DNA of 64,000 nucleotides from Sporisorium sorghi (GCA_023212695.1 JALCCG010000037.1:1-64000), one strand, 5' to 3'. Shown: positions 25,569-34,579, counted from the first letter of the stretch. Numbers and translations are program-made. Notes: generated by a model not told the origin, from the letters alone.

Positions 25569-26558
25569 CTAATCTTGATGCGTTTCCAGTGAAGTTCTCT
25601 GGATGCTGATCTTGGTATTCAGATTGACGGTCTGTCCCGGTTCCAAATGAATCAGTCCGGTTTCGTCGTCCGGGAGATTCAGATTGGGAGCGTTAGGGAG
25701 CCAGGTATAGGGTTCGATACAGAGGAATTCCTCTGCGACGCCCTTGGTATAGAGCACCCAGTGCTTGAAAAAATCACGATCAGCCGAATAATGGATTTGA
25801 TAGCCGTCATCCCGTTTAAGCAATGCCTCTGCCGGCTTGCCTTCAGGAATTCTCAGGATCGTATCCAGATTGGCATCCTTCATATTGAGTCCTGTATTCA
25901 GTAGTTCCAGATCGCCAAGCGGCGAGAGATCACCGGTTGGGATCAGTTCGTTGTCCAAGGTATAAATACCTTCTACAGGCAGATCAAGCGTCCAGCGATG
26001 CGGTTCGCCATCCAACAGGAACCACGTATGATAGCCCATGCCGAATGGTACAGGGCTAGAACCGAGATTGGTTACACGAAGACTCTGCGACAGGCGGGTA
26101 CCTTGAAGGCGGAAGGTCATCTCCAGCTTCAGCGGTACAGGAAATTGAGCCATCCATTTTGGATCATCCGATGAGATGAACTCTGTCGAAACGGCACAAC
26201 CGTCATCTTCTTCCTCAATGTCGCTGACACACCAAGCCTGTGAACGGTGGAGTCCGTGGATATGATTGTCGTTCGCGGTATTTTGATCAAATTGATACGT
26301 TGTTCCGCCATATTCGAAATGGCCCTTGGAAATCCGACCTGGCGGAATGAGCATCGGGATGCCGAAGTGGTAAGGCTTCTGCAGATAGAATGCAAGCTCA
26401 CTTTCATCTGGTCTTCGGAGAATTTCGCGTGTGTTCTCGATGTCTTTGATCCCAATGACGTTGTTACCTAGACGAGGAAGGAGAGTCACTTCAAGACGGC
26501 CGCTGTTTAAAATATAGGTGTCGTAACCATTCCACTGGCCTTTGGTCACTTGATTCAT
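25569..26558 (-). CDS. Aldose 1-epimerase family protein
   Basis: A 329-residue protein of the galactose mutarotase fold. The N-terminal strand pair, GIPMLIPPGRIS, then NDNHIHGLHRSQAW, supplies a likely catalytic His. GMGYHTWFLL holds a second His, and the C-terminal Glu is in EFLCIEPYTWLPN. The substrate is unknown; it may act on glucose 6-phosphate or another sugar. Start ATG at 26558. It is divergent from the trpS leader and has no metabolic partner nearby. Confidence 0.87.
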   Translation of the reverse strand: MNQVTKGQWNGYDTYILNSGRLEVTLLPRLGNNVIGIKDIENTREILRRPDESELAFYLQKPYHFGIPMLIPPGRISKGHFEYGGTTYQFDQNTANDNHIHGLHRSQAWCVSDIEEEDDGCAVSTEFISSDDPKWMAQFPVPLKLEMTFRLQGTRLSQSLRVTNLGSSPVPFGMGYHTWFLLDGEPHRWTLDLPVEGIYTLDNELIPTGDLSPLGDLELLNTGLNMKDANLDTILRIPEGKPAEALLKRDDGYQIHYSADRDFFKHWVLYTKGVAEEFLCIEPYTWLPNAPNLNLPDDETGLIHLEPGQTVNLNTKISIQRTSLETHQD

Positions 26559-26679
26559 ATCGATGCTCCTTTACTAACAGAAATCATGGTCTGGACGATT
26601 AAACACATCATAACAGATTTTTGTGGAAAGGGTAAAAGAAAAGCTTCAAAACCCAAGACAACCTGATTCCAAATTGGAA

Positions 26680-26708
26680 TTGACAAGGCAGAGCAAGAGT
26701 TTTATCAT
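26680..26708 (+). promoter_or_regulatory. Promoter of the trpS T-box transcript
   Basis: TTGACA, 17-base spacer, TATCAT. It lies about 30 bases before the first part of the T-box leader. Confidence 0.85.
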
Positions 26709-26739
26709 TGCATGTAATAGTGAACCATAATGATGGAAA

Positions 26740-26996
26740 CACGATGACAAGGACAAGTAAGCAGTGCGGTCTATCCTTCAGAAAGCCGGTGGTTGATGTG
26801 AACCGGTGGATCCGCTTTGCTGAATGGACCTTCGAGTGCCGAGCTGAACGGGAGAATGCTGTTATTCCTTAATATGCCGGCCGGGTATTCTCCGTTACAA
26901 GAATCTAAGGCTGCATCGATTTTTTGATATGCTGTTGCAGCGAATAAGGGTGGCACCACGGTCACACGTCCCTTGCGGATGTGTGGCCTTTTTTGC
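26740..26996 (+). promoter_or_regulatory. T-box riboswitch with TGG (Trp) specifier
   Basis: The leader shows a stem I AG-bulge region (AAAGCCGGTGG / GTGAACCGG), a specifier context with TGG at 26825-26827 followed by ACCTTCGAG, and the conserved T-box AGGGTGGCACCACGG at 26947. The terminator GGTCACACGTCC / GGATGTGTGGCC with six Ts ends at 26996. Uncharged tRNA-Trp (the gene at 271) should stabilise the antiterminator and turn on trpS. Confidence 0.95.
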
Positions 26997-27082
26997 GTTC
27001 ATATAGGCACGTAGGCATGCTTCGTATATCGGGGCAGACTCGGGATTGAAAGAATTTTTCGAGATAAATTGGAGGGCTAATC

Positions 27083-28069
27083 ATGAAAACTGTATTATCG
27101 GGCATTCAGCCAAGCGGTAACCTGACACTGGGGAACTATATTGGCGCCATCAAAAATTTTGTTAAACTGCAGGAAGCACATGATTGTTATTTTATGGTGG
27201 TCGATCTGCATGCCATTACCGTTCCTCAGGAGCCGAACTCGCTTAGAGACCGCTCCGAATCGGTTGCCGCACTGTACGTTGCTGCCGGAATTGATCCAAA
27301 TCGTGCGAATATCTTTTTGCAATCCCATGTGCCGCAGCACGCTGAGCTGGGATGGATCATGACAACCCTCGTCAACATGGGTGAATTGGAACGGATGACG
27401 CAGTTCAAGGACAAATCAGAAGGCAAGGATTCCGTAGGAGCCGGGCTATTCGTCTATCCAGCGCTTATGGCTGCAGATATTTTGCTCTACAATGCCAATC
27501 TGGTACCGGTGGGGGATGACCAGAAACAGCATCTTGAGATTACGCGTGATTTGGCTGCGCGGTTTAATCACCGGTTCGGTGAGTATTTCAATGTACCGGA
27601 GCCTTTCATCCCTGAAGTAGGCGCTCGGATCATGTCGCTTGATGATGCATCTAAGAAAATGAGCAAGAGCAACCCGGTAGAGGGAAGTTATATCGCGATG
27701 CTGGATACGCCGGACCAAATTCGCAAAAAAATAAGCCGTGCCACAACCGATTCCGGAACAGAAGTGGTGTATGATCCATCAGCCAAACCGGAAGTCAGCA
27801 ATCTCATGAGCATTTACTCCGAATGTGCCGGAGTGTCTTTGCGGGAAGTGCAAGCACGCTTTGAAGGAAAGATGTACGGGGCGTTTAAGAAGGAGCTTGG
27901 CGAAGTGGTGGTGTCTGCTCTGGAGCCACTACAAAACAGATACTACGAAATTCGCCAAACCGGTGAAATTCATGACATTCTAGCCAAGGGAGCGGAGCAG
28001 GCACAAAGAACTGCGACTCAGGTGCTGGATGGCGTGAAAGACAAAATGGGCTTCCTGGCTCCGAGATAA
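27083..28069 (+). CDS. trpS: Tryptophanyl-tRNA synthetase
   Basis: A 328-residue class I aminoacyl-tRNA synthetase. The HIGH-type signature is PSGNLTLGNYIG, and KMSKS is near residue 192 in DASKKMSKSNP. Binding motifs include MVVDLHAIT and GDDQKQHLE. The length fits bacterial TrpRS. TTGGAGGGCTAATC precedes the ATG. It is controlled by the Trp-specific T-box upstream. Confidence 0.98.
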   Translation: MKTVLSGIQPSGNLTLGNYIGAIKNFVKLQEAHDCYFMVVDLHAITVPQEPNSLRDRSESVAALYVAAGIDPNRANIFLQSHVPQHAELGWIMTTLVNMGELERMTQFKDKSEGKDSVGAGLFVYPALMAADILLYNANLVPVGDDQKQHLEITRDLAARFNHRFGEYFNVPEPFIPEVGARIMSLDDASKKMSKSNPVEGSYIAMLDTPDQIRKKISRATTDSGTEVVYDPSAKPEVSNLMSIYSECAGVSLREVQARFEGKMYGAFKKELGEVVVSALEPLQNRYYEIRQTGEIHDILAKGAEQAQRTATQVLDGVKDKMGFLAPR

Positions 28070-28084
28070 CGCTGTCCAACCTGT

Positions 28085-28252
28085 TTAAGAAGGTCTGCGT
28101 TTCGCTTTGATAATGAAGCCCCAGCCGATGTTGAAAATGGATAGGATCCCTAGACCGACAGCAAGAAATCCGTTATAGCTGATGGAGATGGCTGCAGCCG
28201 CCAGCAGAACGATGGAAGATACCGCAAACCAAAGAGATAAGCCTTTACTCAT
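28085..28252 (-). CDS. Small 55-residue membrane protein
   Basis: A 55-residue ORF with two hydrophobic helices (about 6-25 and 29-47) separated by YNG and ending in a basic tail KAKRRPS. TTTGGAGG lies nine bases upstream of the ATG. It sits between trpS and the second SASP gene on the opposite strand. Coding is supported by the RBS and helix pattern. No family recognised. Confidence 0.68.
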   Translation of the reverse strand: MSKGLSLWFAVSSIVLLAAAAISISYNGFLAVGLGILSIFNIGWGFIIKAKRRPS

Positions 28253-28373
28253 ATGAAAAAACCTCCAAAGATAAAAAATTTAAAAAATACGTATAACGCT
28301 TCAAGAAGGAGCCATAATAAGTTTGCAAGCTTGCACTGGAATTACAGACATTCAGTGAAGGGAGATATTTAAT

Positions 28374-28592
28374 ATGGCACGCAGCAGCAACAATTTGGTG
28401 GTACCTCAAGCAACAGCAGCATTACAACGTTTGAAACTCGAGGCTGCTCAAGAACTAGGCGTAACGATTCCTCAGGACGGTTACTATGGTAACTATACTT
28501 CCCGTGAAACAGGATCCCTGGGCGGATACATTACAAAACGTTTGGTACAGCAAGCTGAACAGGCTCTTTCTGGATCTGGCCGCACGCTGTAA
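28374..28592 (+). CDS. Alpha/beta-type small acid-soluble spore protein, copy 2
   Basis: A 72-residue SASP almost identical to the protein at 25129 across the core ([43 protein letters not shown]). It differs mainly in the first few and last residues. GAAGGGAG precedes the ATG. A strong terminator follows. It is probably transcribed by a forespore sigma factor. Confidence 0.95.
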   Translation: MARSSNNLVVPQATAALQRLKLEAAQELGVTIPQDGYYGNYTSRETGSLGGYITKRLVQQAEQALSGSGRTL

Positions 28593-28616
28593 TATCTTTC
28601 TCATAACGTGAGTGGG

Positions 28617-28650
28617 AAGCCCGGAGCGCAATATTTGCGCTCCGGGCTTT
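28617..28650 (+). terminator. Terminator of the second SASP gene
   Basis: Perfect stem AAGCCCGGAGCGCAA / TTGCGCTCCGGGCTT with a three- to four-base loop and Ts. Confidence 0.93.
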
Positions 28651-28783
28651 GTATTCATTTCAGAGGCTCGACACGCATTCTAATACATAGACAAATTGTG
28701 CCTTAAACAACGGTATAACGTCAAGATTATATCGCTTCCAAATGTCACTGAATTGTCAAATAGATGGAACGAATTCCGAAGGA

Positions 28784-28813
28784 TTGCTAAACACTTTTTA
28801 CTAATGATATGAT
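28784..28813 (+). promoter_or_regulatory. Probable promoter of ctaB
   Basis: TTGCTA, 18-base spacer, TATGAT, about 60 bases before the gene. Confidence 0.6.
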
Positions 28814-28875
28814 AAACTTTATAGCGGAGGCAGTACTTCCTCCATAACGACAGATACAAGGAGGAACGTTTACAC

Positions 28876-29814
28876 GTGGATAATCACTTGAGATACCAGG
28901 CTCCTTCAGAATCCGCGGCACTGGCCTCGGCAGCGCCTGCACCTCCCGATAAGGCGGGGACTTGGAAAGATTTTATCACGGTGACGAAACCCGGAATCAT
29001 CCGGTCAAATTTGATAGCGGCTTTTGCCGGATTTTGGCTAGCATCGCGTTGGGATATCCAATTTGGATTGATGATTATGACACTTCTCGGAACCGTGCTT
29101 GTCATGGCTTCGTCCTGTGTATTCAATAACTATTTTGACCGTGAACTCGACATGAAGATGGAACGGACCCGGAACCGCTCTCTTCCAACCGGACGGCTGA
29201 CGCCAAAGGTTGTTCTTTGGTATGCCGTCATTCTTGGGGTGGTCGGACTAGCTATACTATTTTCGTTCTCCGGTGTACTGGCAGGTATATTCGGAGCTAT
29301 CGGCATGTTTGTTTATGTGGTTGTCTATACACTATGGCTAAAGCGCTCTTCAACATGGAGCACCTCGGTAGGCGCGATTTCTGGAGCAATGCCTCCGGTG
29401 ATCGGTTATGTGGCAGTGACAGGAAGCGTAGATATGGCAGCAGTTCTGCTGTTCGCGCTGTTGTTCCTATGGCAACCGCCCCATTTCTGGGCGCTGGGCA
29501 TTCGTCGGGTCGAGGAATATCGGGCAGCGGGCTTCCCTCTACTGCCAGTTGTAAAAGGAATCCCGCGCACGAAGATACAGATGATTCCTTATTTGGTGCT
29601 TCTCATTCCGATACCGATTCTGATGTACGCGTATGGGTATGCAGGTATATTTTTTCTGGTTATCGGACTCTTTCTGGCAATTTGGTGGCTTTACGCCGCA
29701 CTGCAGGGTTTCCGTGCCAAGGACGACGAAGCCTGGTCCAAAAAAGTATTTATTATCTCCATTAACTATTTGACCTTGAGCCTGATCGTTCTCATACTTA
29801 ACACCACTTTTTAA
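28876..29814 (+). CDS. ctaB: Protoheme IX farnesyltransferase (heme O synthase)
   Basis: A 312-residue polytopic UbiA-family enzyme that farnesylates heme B to heme O. The first metal-diphosphate motif is NNYFDRELDMKMERT, and the second conserved region is LFLWQPPHFWALG. Around eight to nine membrane helices are visible. Start GTG at 28876 with AAGGAGG upstream. It is followed by the Sco gene. CtaA, which turns heme O into heme A, is at 41879. Confidence 0.96.
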   Translation: MDNHLRYQAPSESAALASAAPAPPDKAGTWKDFITVTKPGIIRSNLIAAFAGFWLASRWDIQFGLMIMTLLGTVLVMASSCVFNNYFDRELDMKMERTRNRSLPTGRLTPKVVLWYAVILGVVGLAILFSFSGVLAGIFGAIGMFVYVVVYTLWLKRSSTWSTSVGAISGAMPPVIGYVAVTGSVDMAAVLLFALLFLWQPPHFWALGIRRVEEYRAAGFPLLPVVKGIPRTKIQMIPYLVLLIPIPILMYAYGYAGIFFLVIGLFLAIWWLYAALQGFRAKDDEAWSKKVFIISINYLTLSLIVLILNTTF

Positions 29815-29894
29815 TAAGGTGGAGTTGCTATAGGCAGTATATCACCTGATTAGGAACTGGGTTTGTTTGAGACGAAGGGAGAACGAGGAAGGTC

Positions 29895-30512
29895 ATGAGT
29901 GCATTCAAACGGTATAAATGGACTTGGGTATTGCTTGCTGTCTGTGTAGTTGCAGCTGTTTATCTGGTTTACAATTCGCTCGGCTTCGGAAAAGAAAAAT
30001 TTCCGATTGTTCGTGAGGTTGCCGCCTATTCCATGGAAAATGTGGATGGGAAGACCATCACTTCAGAAGATACCAAAGGCAAGGTGAAACTGATGTACTT
30101 CTATTTCACCAGCTGTCCGGATGTATGTCCGATTACAACATTGGTCCTTTCACAGATACAAGAAGACCTGAAAAAAGAAGGTTTGTTTGGAAAAGAAGTT
30201 AACTTTGTGTCCATCTCCTTTGACCCGGAAACCGATACGAAAGAGAAGATTAAGGCATTCGGGGACCGATTCTATGCCGATTATAGCGGCTGGTACTTCC
30301 TTCGAGGTGATCAGGAGGAAACGCGGAAGCTGATGCAGGAATCCTTCAAGATTCCGCTGCTTGGCAATAACTCGACCAATTTCACTCATGGCAACTCCAT
30401 TGCGCTGGTTGACCGGAATAACAATATTCGGAAGACCTATAACGCAGCGGATCCGGCGCAAGTGAAGACCGAGGATATTGTGCAGGACATTAAGACCTTA
30501 GTTAAGGAATAA
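29895..30512 (+). CDS. Sco1/SenC family copper protein
   Basis: A 205-residue thioredoxin-fold protein with a membrane helix (about 9-28), the copper-binding TSCPDVCP (CxxxC) near residue 75, and the distal His in NFTHGNS near 163. Sco proteins load copper into cytochrome oxidase subunit II or act as thiol-disulfide proteins outside the membrane. It lies 80 bases after ctaB and probably shares its transcript. B. subtilis YpmQ is the nearest known counterpart. Confidence 0.93.
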   Translation: MSAFKRYKWTWVLLAVCVVAAVYLVYNSLGFGKEKFPIVREVAAYSMENVDGKTITSEDTKGKVKLMYFYFTSCPDVCPITTLVLSQIQEDLKKEGLFGKEVNFVSISFDPETDTKEKIKAFGDRFYADYSGWYFLRGDQEETRKLMQESFKIPLLGNNSTNFTHGNSIALVDRNNNIRKTYNAADPAQVKTEDIVQDIKTLVKE

Positions 30513-30528
30513 CATAGTGGTAAAACCA

Positions 30529-30569
30529 AAAGACGCGCTTCATCGTTAAAGATGGAGGGCGTCTTTTTT
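30529..30569 (+). terminator. Terminator of ctaB-sco
   Basis: Stem AAAGACGC...CATC / GATG...GCGTCTTT with a T run, directly after the Sco gene. Confidence 0.87.
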
Positions 30570-30632
30570 ATATTCTTCAACTGGCTCATAAAAGGCTTTG
30601 GACCAAATCAGGCGTTATTTACCCAGGGTAAA

Positions 30633-30980
30633 TCAGAATTCATCAGGTGGCGGATAAATAATGAATTCTTCCAGCCCGGCTTTCTCCAACTGGGCAATCA
30701 AGTATTCATCCGGGGTTCCTTCAACACCGGCATACCCCCGGCGTGTATAGATTTGCCCGGCATCTGGGAAGACATCTCGCAGGGCCCCGCGAATTTTCTT
30801 GCCGGAGCTGTCATTATCCATAAACAGATAAACCTCCTGGTCTTTCACCTGTTTATGCAGGCTCTCAAGCTTGGCGGTGTTTAATGTTCCGAATGTACAC
30901 AGGATGGTTATATCTGATGTCAGCAATCTGCGGATTCGGCTGCGATCGTTCTTGCCCTCTACAATGAGGAATATCGGCAT
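30633..30980 (-). CDS. Small Toprim domain protein
   Basis: A 115-residue protein that is nothing but a Toprim fold: the Glu motif IVEGKND at the N-terminus and the Asp motif VYLFMDNDSSGKKI. Toprim proteins include ribonuclease M5, primases and topoisomerases. This stand-alone form (YusF-like) has no assigned function. The C-terminus has GTPDEYLIAQLEKAG. It is isolated on the minus strand, next to the Sco gene. Confidence 0.88.
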   Translation of the reverse strand: MPIFLIVEGKNDRSRIRRLLTSDITILCTFGTLNTAKLESLHKQVKDQEVYLFMDNDSSGKKIRGALRDVFPDAGQIYTRRGYAGVEGTPDEYLIAQLEKAGLEEFIIYPPPDEF

Positions 30981-31106
30981 CTTTTTTCACCTCTGTCATG
31001 ATACGGAGATCCTTGGCAGCATTCCCCGGGAAATGTTGATTCGACGTCGAATGATGTATGTATAGTGTAACTTGTTTTTTGTTGATCATGCAAAGCAAAC
31101 GAAATA

Positions 31107-31133
31107 AACGGCCATCCGAGTGGAAGGCCGTTT
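31107..31133 (-). terminator. Terminator for the His-rich peptide
   Basis: AAACGGCC / GGCCGTTT with a 10-base loop lies just past the stop of the peptide at 31151. The T run on the minus strand is interrupted. Confidence 0.65.
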
Positions 31134-31150
31134 AAGCTAATCCATGTATT

Positions 31151-31261
31151 CTAGTAGAAGCAGCTCAAAATGATGACAAGCAGAATATACAATACAAGTA
31201 CCATGCCTACAGAATTTCCATGGCCTCCATGACAGTGCTTATGATGATGAACATGACTCAT
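31151..31261 (-). CDS. His-rich 36-residue YjcZ-like membrane peptide
   Basis: A 36-residue peptide. A Cys/His/Gly-rich N-terminal segment (VHHHKHCHGGHG, six His residues and one Cys in twelve) precedes a single hydrophobic helix (VLVLYILLVIIL) ending SCFY. Its layout matches the YjcZ-type spore peptides, short glycine-rich proteins with a hydrophobic C-terminus. The His/Cys richness suggests metal binding, which is inference. RBS AAGGGGTG precedes the ATG. Confidence 0.7.
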   Translation of the reverse strand: MSHVHHHKHCHGGHGNSVGMVLVLYILLVIILSCFY

Positions 31262-31407
31262 GTTACTTCACCCCTTGGTTAGATGTCCGTGGTCATTTGC
31301 CACACTGTATCTTATGTGGTTTTACCCATACGGATTGTGTGTTGGCCTATCCGCCACTTTTTGGGCGCTTCATCATAACAGGGTACAGGTTCATTAGTCA
31401 TTTCAGA

Positions 31408-32559
31408 CTATAACGGTGAGATGACCGTTGATGGTGCTTCACGATTGCGTTTCGGAAGCAGGAGCAGGACTGTCATCAGCATGAGGAATGCGATAAAATA
31501 AGGAGACACTATCGTCCGGAACTGTCCAGCTGCAATCGGTCCGACAAAGGACCCCAGCGACATCGCAATGGATTGCAAAGAGAATACTTTGCCGAGCCTG
31601 CCTCCTCCGCTAAGCTCAATAAACAGGGAGGATAACGCCGGGAACAGCAGGCCCTTGGCAAGACCCAGGGAAAACAGGATAACCATAATCGGCACATGGT
31701 CTGCTGCAGCCAGAGCGTAAAAGCAGATCGCCAGTCCCAGCACGCCCAAAGCGACCCTGATATGAGGCGCATAACGGTTCAGGAACAGCATGCTTAACGT
31801 GACCAGAGCCCCAAGGCTAATGACGGAGAATAAAATCCCCGTAGACATTATGCTTGCCTTCCCGCTTTCGCGAAGCGGAATTTCGAAGAACAGTATGCCT
31901 TGAGAGCAGGCGATAGCAAACGGAATTAAATAAAGGCGCAAGCTAAACGGAAGCCGTGCCGGCTTCTCTTCCTTGGAAGCCAAAGCATTTTCTTTATTGG
32001 CGGCCGTGGCTGATAACCGCTTGGGTAGACTGAAGAATGCCATAAACCCGGTAAAGATCAAGAGCCAGCCCAAACTCTGAAATGTACCGGAAAAACCGGC
32101 GTTAGCGACAATAAAAGCTCCTGCTGCCGGTGACAAAACAGAGGCAAGGGTGTGTACGACGCCATGACCGGACATGTATTTGCCTTGCGTAACCGGATCA
32201 CGGGAGAGAGACGCTAACAGCGCCAGGCAGGCTGGTGATAAAAAAGCCAGTACAAAGCCGCTGATCGAGCGAAGCGCGAGCAACTGCCAAGGCAATTGGA
32301 CATGAGCTTGGAGTAGCAGGATAACTCCAGCCGCAGTTAAACTGAAAATAATGTAGCGTCTGCTGCCGTGTCGGTCGATCAGATTACCTGCAATCAAATT
32401 GCCAGGCAGATGCGTCAAAGCATAAATTCCCATCATCCACCCGATAAACGTGGGAGCTGCACCAAGGGAAATCGCAAAGGGTGTCAGCACGGGGTACTGA
32501 GCATGCAAATCAAAAAACGCCAGAAACAAAAACATATAGAGCCATAAAGCGGTTTTCAA
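31408..32559 (-). CDS. MFS transporter
   Basis: A 383-residue major facilitator with about 12 membrane helices and the loop 2-3 motif GNLIDRHGSRR. A basic cytosolic loop (near residues 190-205) divides the two halves. A drug or sugar substrate cannot be told from the sequence. Start ATG at 32559, with AGGAGGGTGCC upstream. The gene stands alone. Confidence 0.9.
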   Translation of the reverse strand: MKTALWLYMFLFLAFFDLHAQYPVLTPFAISLGAAPTFIGWMMGIYALTHLPGNLIAGNLIDRHGSRRYIIFSLTAAGVILLLQAHVQLPWQLLALRSISGFVLAFLSPACLALLASLSRDPVTQGKYMSGHGVVHTLASVLSPAAGAFIVANAGFSGTFQSLGWLLIFTGFMAFFSLPKRLSATAANKENALASKEEKPARLPFSLRLYLIPFAIACSQGILFFEIPLRESGKASIMSTGILFSVISLGALVTLSMLFLNRYAPHIRVALGVLGLAICFYALAAADHVPIMVILFSLGLAKGLLFPALSSLFIELSGGGRLGKVFSLQSIAMSLGSFVGPIAAGQFRTIVSPYFIAFLMLMTVLLLLPKRNREAPSTVISPL

Positions 32560-32651
32560 TATGGCACCCTCCTATCCGGCAAGAGTTCGGTATTACTACT
32601 TGTACGTTCGAAGGGGCAAGCTTATACCTTTTTGTGAAAAGACCCGGTTGG

Positions 32652-32681
32652 CTGACAGCTTTGCGGGGTATCATGTATAAT
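32652..32681 (+). promoter_or_regulatory. Probable promoter of the gene at 32736
   Basis: CTGACA, 18-base spacer, TATAAT. Confidence 0.65.
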
Positions 32682-32735
32682 TAATAAGACGGCAAAAAAT
32701 ACGCCGCCTGAAAGTATGGACGGGAGTGAAATAAA

Positions 32736-33182
32736 TTGGATACACAGGTCTGGATTGAATTTCTTAAACAAAACTGGCTGGTCATTGCGATTGCCTTAAT
32801 TATCTTGTTTATTGTACTGAATGTGTTAAGAACCGTAATCAAGTGGGTACTTGCGGTCCTTATCATTGGGGGATTGCTGGTGTACAGCGGAATTTCCTTG
32901 GATAAGATTGGGGAAGTGGTGTCCACGGTGAAGGAAGAGACGGTGGATACGATAAAAGCGGAAGCGATGAATATGATGATGAAGGAAGCGAAGGAAGCCA
33001 AATATACATCGAATGGGGACGGCACCTACTCGATTAAAGCTCCCAACCTGGAGCTAAAGGGCAGTGCTGGTTCAGAAAAGGTTGAGGTCACTTTCCGCGG
33101 GGTTTCGGTAGGAAAGTGGGATATCAATGATACGATCCGGAGTTTTATCAACGATGCCAAGTCCAATACAGCCACTAAATAA
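32736..33182 (+). CDS. Unknown membrane-anchored 148-residue protein
   Basis: Two hydrophobic helices (about 13-32 and 37-52) are followed by a helical segment (DKIGEVVSTVKEE and beyond), then an extended beta-like C-terminal domain. TTG start at 32736 with GGGAGTG upstream. I do not recognise the family. It precedes the transglutaminase-like gene by 120 bases on the same strand and may be functionally linked. Confidence 0.72.
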   Translation: MDTQVWIEFLKQNWLVIAIALIILFIVLNVLRTVIKWVLAVLIIGGLLVYSGISLDKIGEVVSTVKEETVDTIKAEAMNMMMKEAKEAKYTSNGDGTYSIKAPNLELKGSAGSEKVEVTFRGVSVGKWDINDTIRSFINDAKSNTATK

Positions 33183-33302
33183 AGAATACTACCATAATCG
33201 GATGCGGATGTAAGGCAGCGTGGGCAAGTTTATCTTATTGCCAGCAAGCCTGCCCTCTTACATCGGTAGACAAGACATCTTAGGGAGAGGAGGGGATACC
33301 GT

Positions 33303-34451
33303 ATGATGTCGGCATGGAAGGATAGCGTGCTCGATGGAAACGGAATTACCATCTTGCTGCTGCTGATTGTGGCTTTTTCATTATGGCAGGGGTGGAATCG
33401 TGGAGCCTCCCGCTCAGCCGGGAAGCTTGTTTTTTTTCTGGGGGATGCGGTGCTGCGTTTGGTTGGTCTTGCAATTTCCGTTCCGTTTACATTGTGGTTA
33501 TCACCCAAGGCAGGGGACTGGCTGGGTGCCGCCTCAACGCTGCCGAATCGTGAACTGCAATTCTGGGAGCAGATTTATTATACGGCTCTAAAATCGCTGG
33601 CGGATTTTCCGCTGCTGAGGTTCGCCGTGCTGTTTATGCTCAGTTATGCGCTGATTGTATTTATACTTCGGCTGCTTGTTTCCCTGATCATGGGAAGCAG
33701 GATGGGAGTCTTCGGATCGAGAAAAGAAACCCGGGCATCGCTGCCCAGCCGGCTTGCAGGTGCGGGTATCGGAGCCATCATGGGGGCTGCGCGGAGCATT
33801 ATCGTGATCGCGATTTTGTTCATCTATGTCAGTCTGAATCCGGACCACGGCTTTAGCCGGTATGTTGAAGCTTCGCCCGTATATCAGCAGGGTGCACAAG
33901 CTGTCATTGAGCCGCTATCCGGTTCGCTTGTCAAGGAAAAGCTGCCCGTATTCACCCAATCCGTTCAGGATGAACTGAATGGAATCATACAGCGCAAGTA
34001 TGAGGTGATCGACCATAAGATTCCCGAGGGAATCGAACAGACAGCCGCCCATGTCGTGAAGGGGGCAGCCACCGACGAAGAAAAGGCTCGAAAGCTTTAT
34101 GATTGGGTTGGCAGCCGCATCTCGTATGATCATGACAAGGTAACATTGTACGAAGAGCAGCGGATATGGAAAGAGCAGACGCCCCAGGATACGTATGATA
34201 CAAGGTTAGGCGTATGTATCGACTATGCCCGGCTGTATGCCATGATGGCACGGTCACAGGACCTCGAAGTCAGGGTGGTGACCGGCAGGGGCTACAATGG
34301 ACAAGGCGGTTATGGCCCCCATGCCTGGAATGAGGTTTATTTGAGTGAAGAAAAGCGGTGGATTCCGCTGGACCCAACCTGGGCACAGAGCGGCAACTGG
34401 TTTAACCCGCCGCGCTTCAATGAGACTCATATTAAAGAGCAAGTGTTTTGA
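33303..34451 (+). CDS. CvpA-like membrane region fused to a transglutaminase-like domain
   Basis: A 382-residue protein. Residues 1-185 hold about four to five membrane helices in a CvpA/colicin-V-production-like arrangement. The C-terminal region (about 255-375) is a transglutaminase-like fold with catalytic Cys near 305 in GVCIDYA, His near 340 in GPHAWNE, and Asp near 357 in PLDPTW. The triad is intact, so it is probably a protease or crosslinking enzyme. RBS GGGAGAGG. Confidence 0.9.
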   Translation: MMSAWKDSVLDGNGITILLLLIVAFSLWQGWNRGASRSAGKLVFFLGDAVLRLVGLAISVPFTLWLSPKAGDWLGAASTLPNRELQFWEQIYYTALKSLADFPLLRFAVLFMLSYALIVFILRLLVSLIMGSRMGVFGSRKETRASLPSRLAGAGIGAIMGAARSIIVIAILFIYVSLNPDHGFSRYVEASPVYQQGAQAVIEPLSGSLVKEKLPVFTQSVQDELNGIIQRKYEVIDHKIPEGIEQTAAHVVKGAATDEEKARKLYDWVGSRISYDHDKVTLYEEQRIWKEQTPQDTYDTRLGVCIDYARLYAMMARSQDLEVRVVTGRGYNGQGGYGPHAWNEVYLSEEKRWIPLDPTWAQSGNWFNPPRFNETHIKEQVF

Positions 34452-34579
34452 TGATGGACAGGGGCGGACTTTCACAAGGGAAGTCTGCCCTTCTCTTGAG
34501 GTCGGCCCTCCGCGTGAAGTGGGGGGGCGTTTATGTTAAGATGGGTTTATGTGATTGTGGGTAAAGGGGAGAAGCATAC

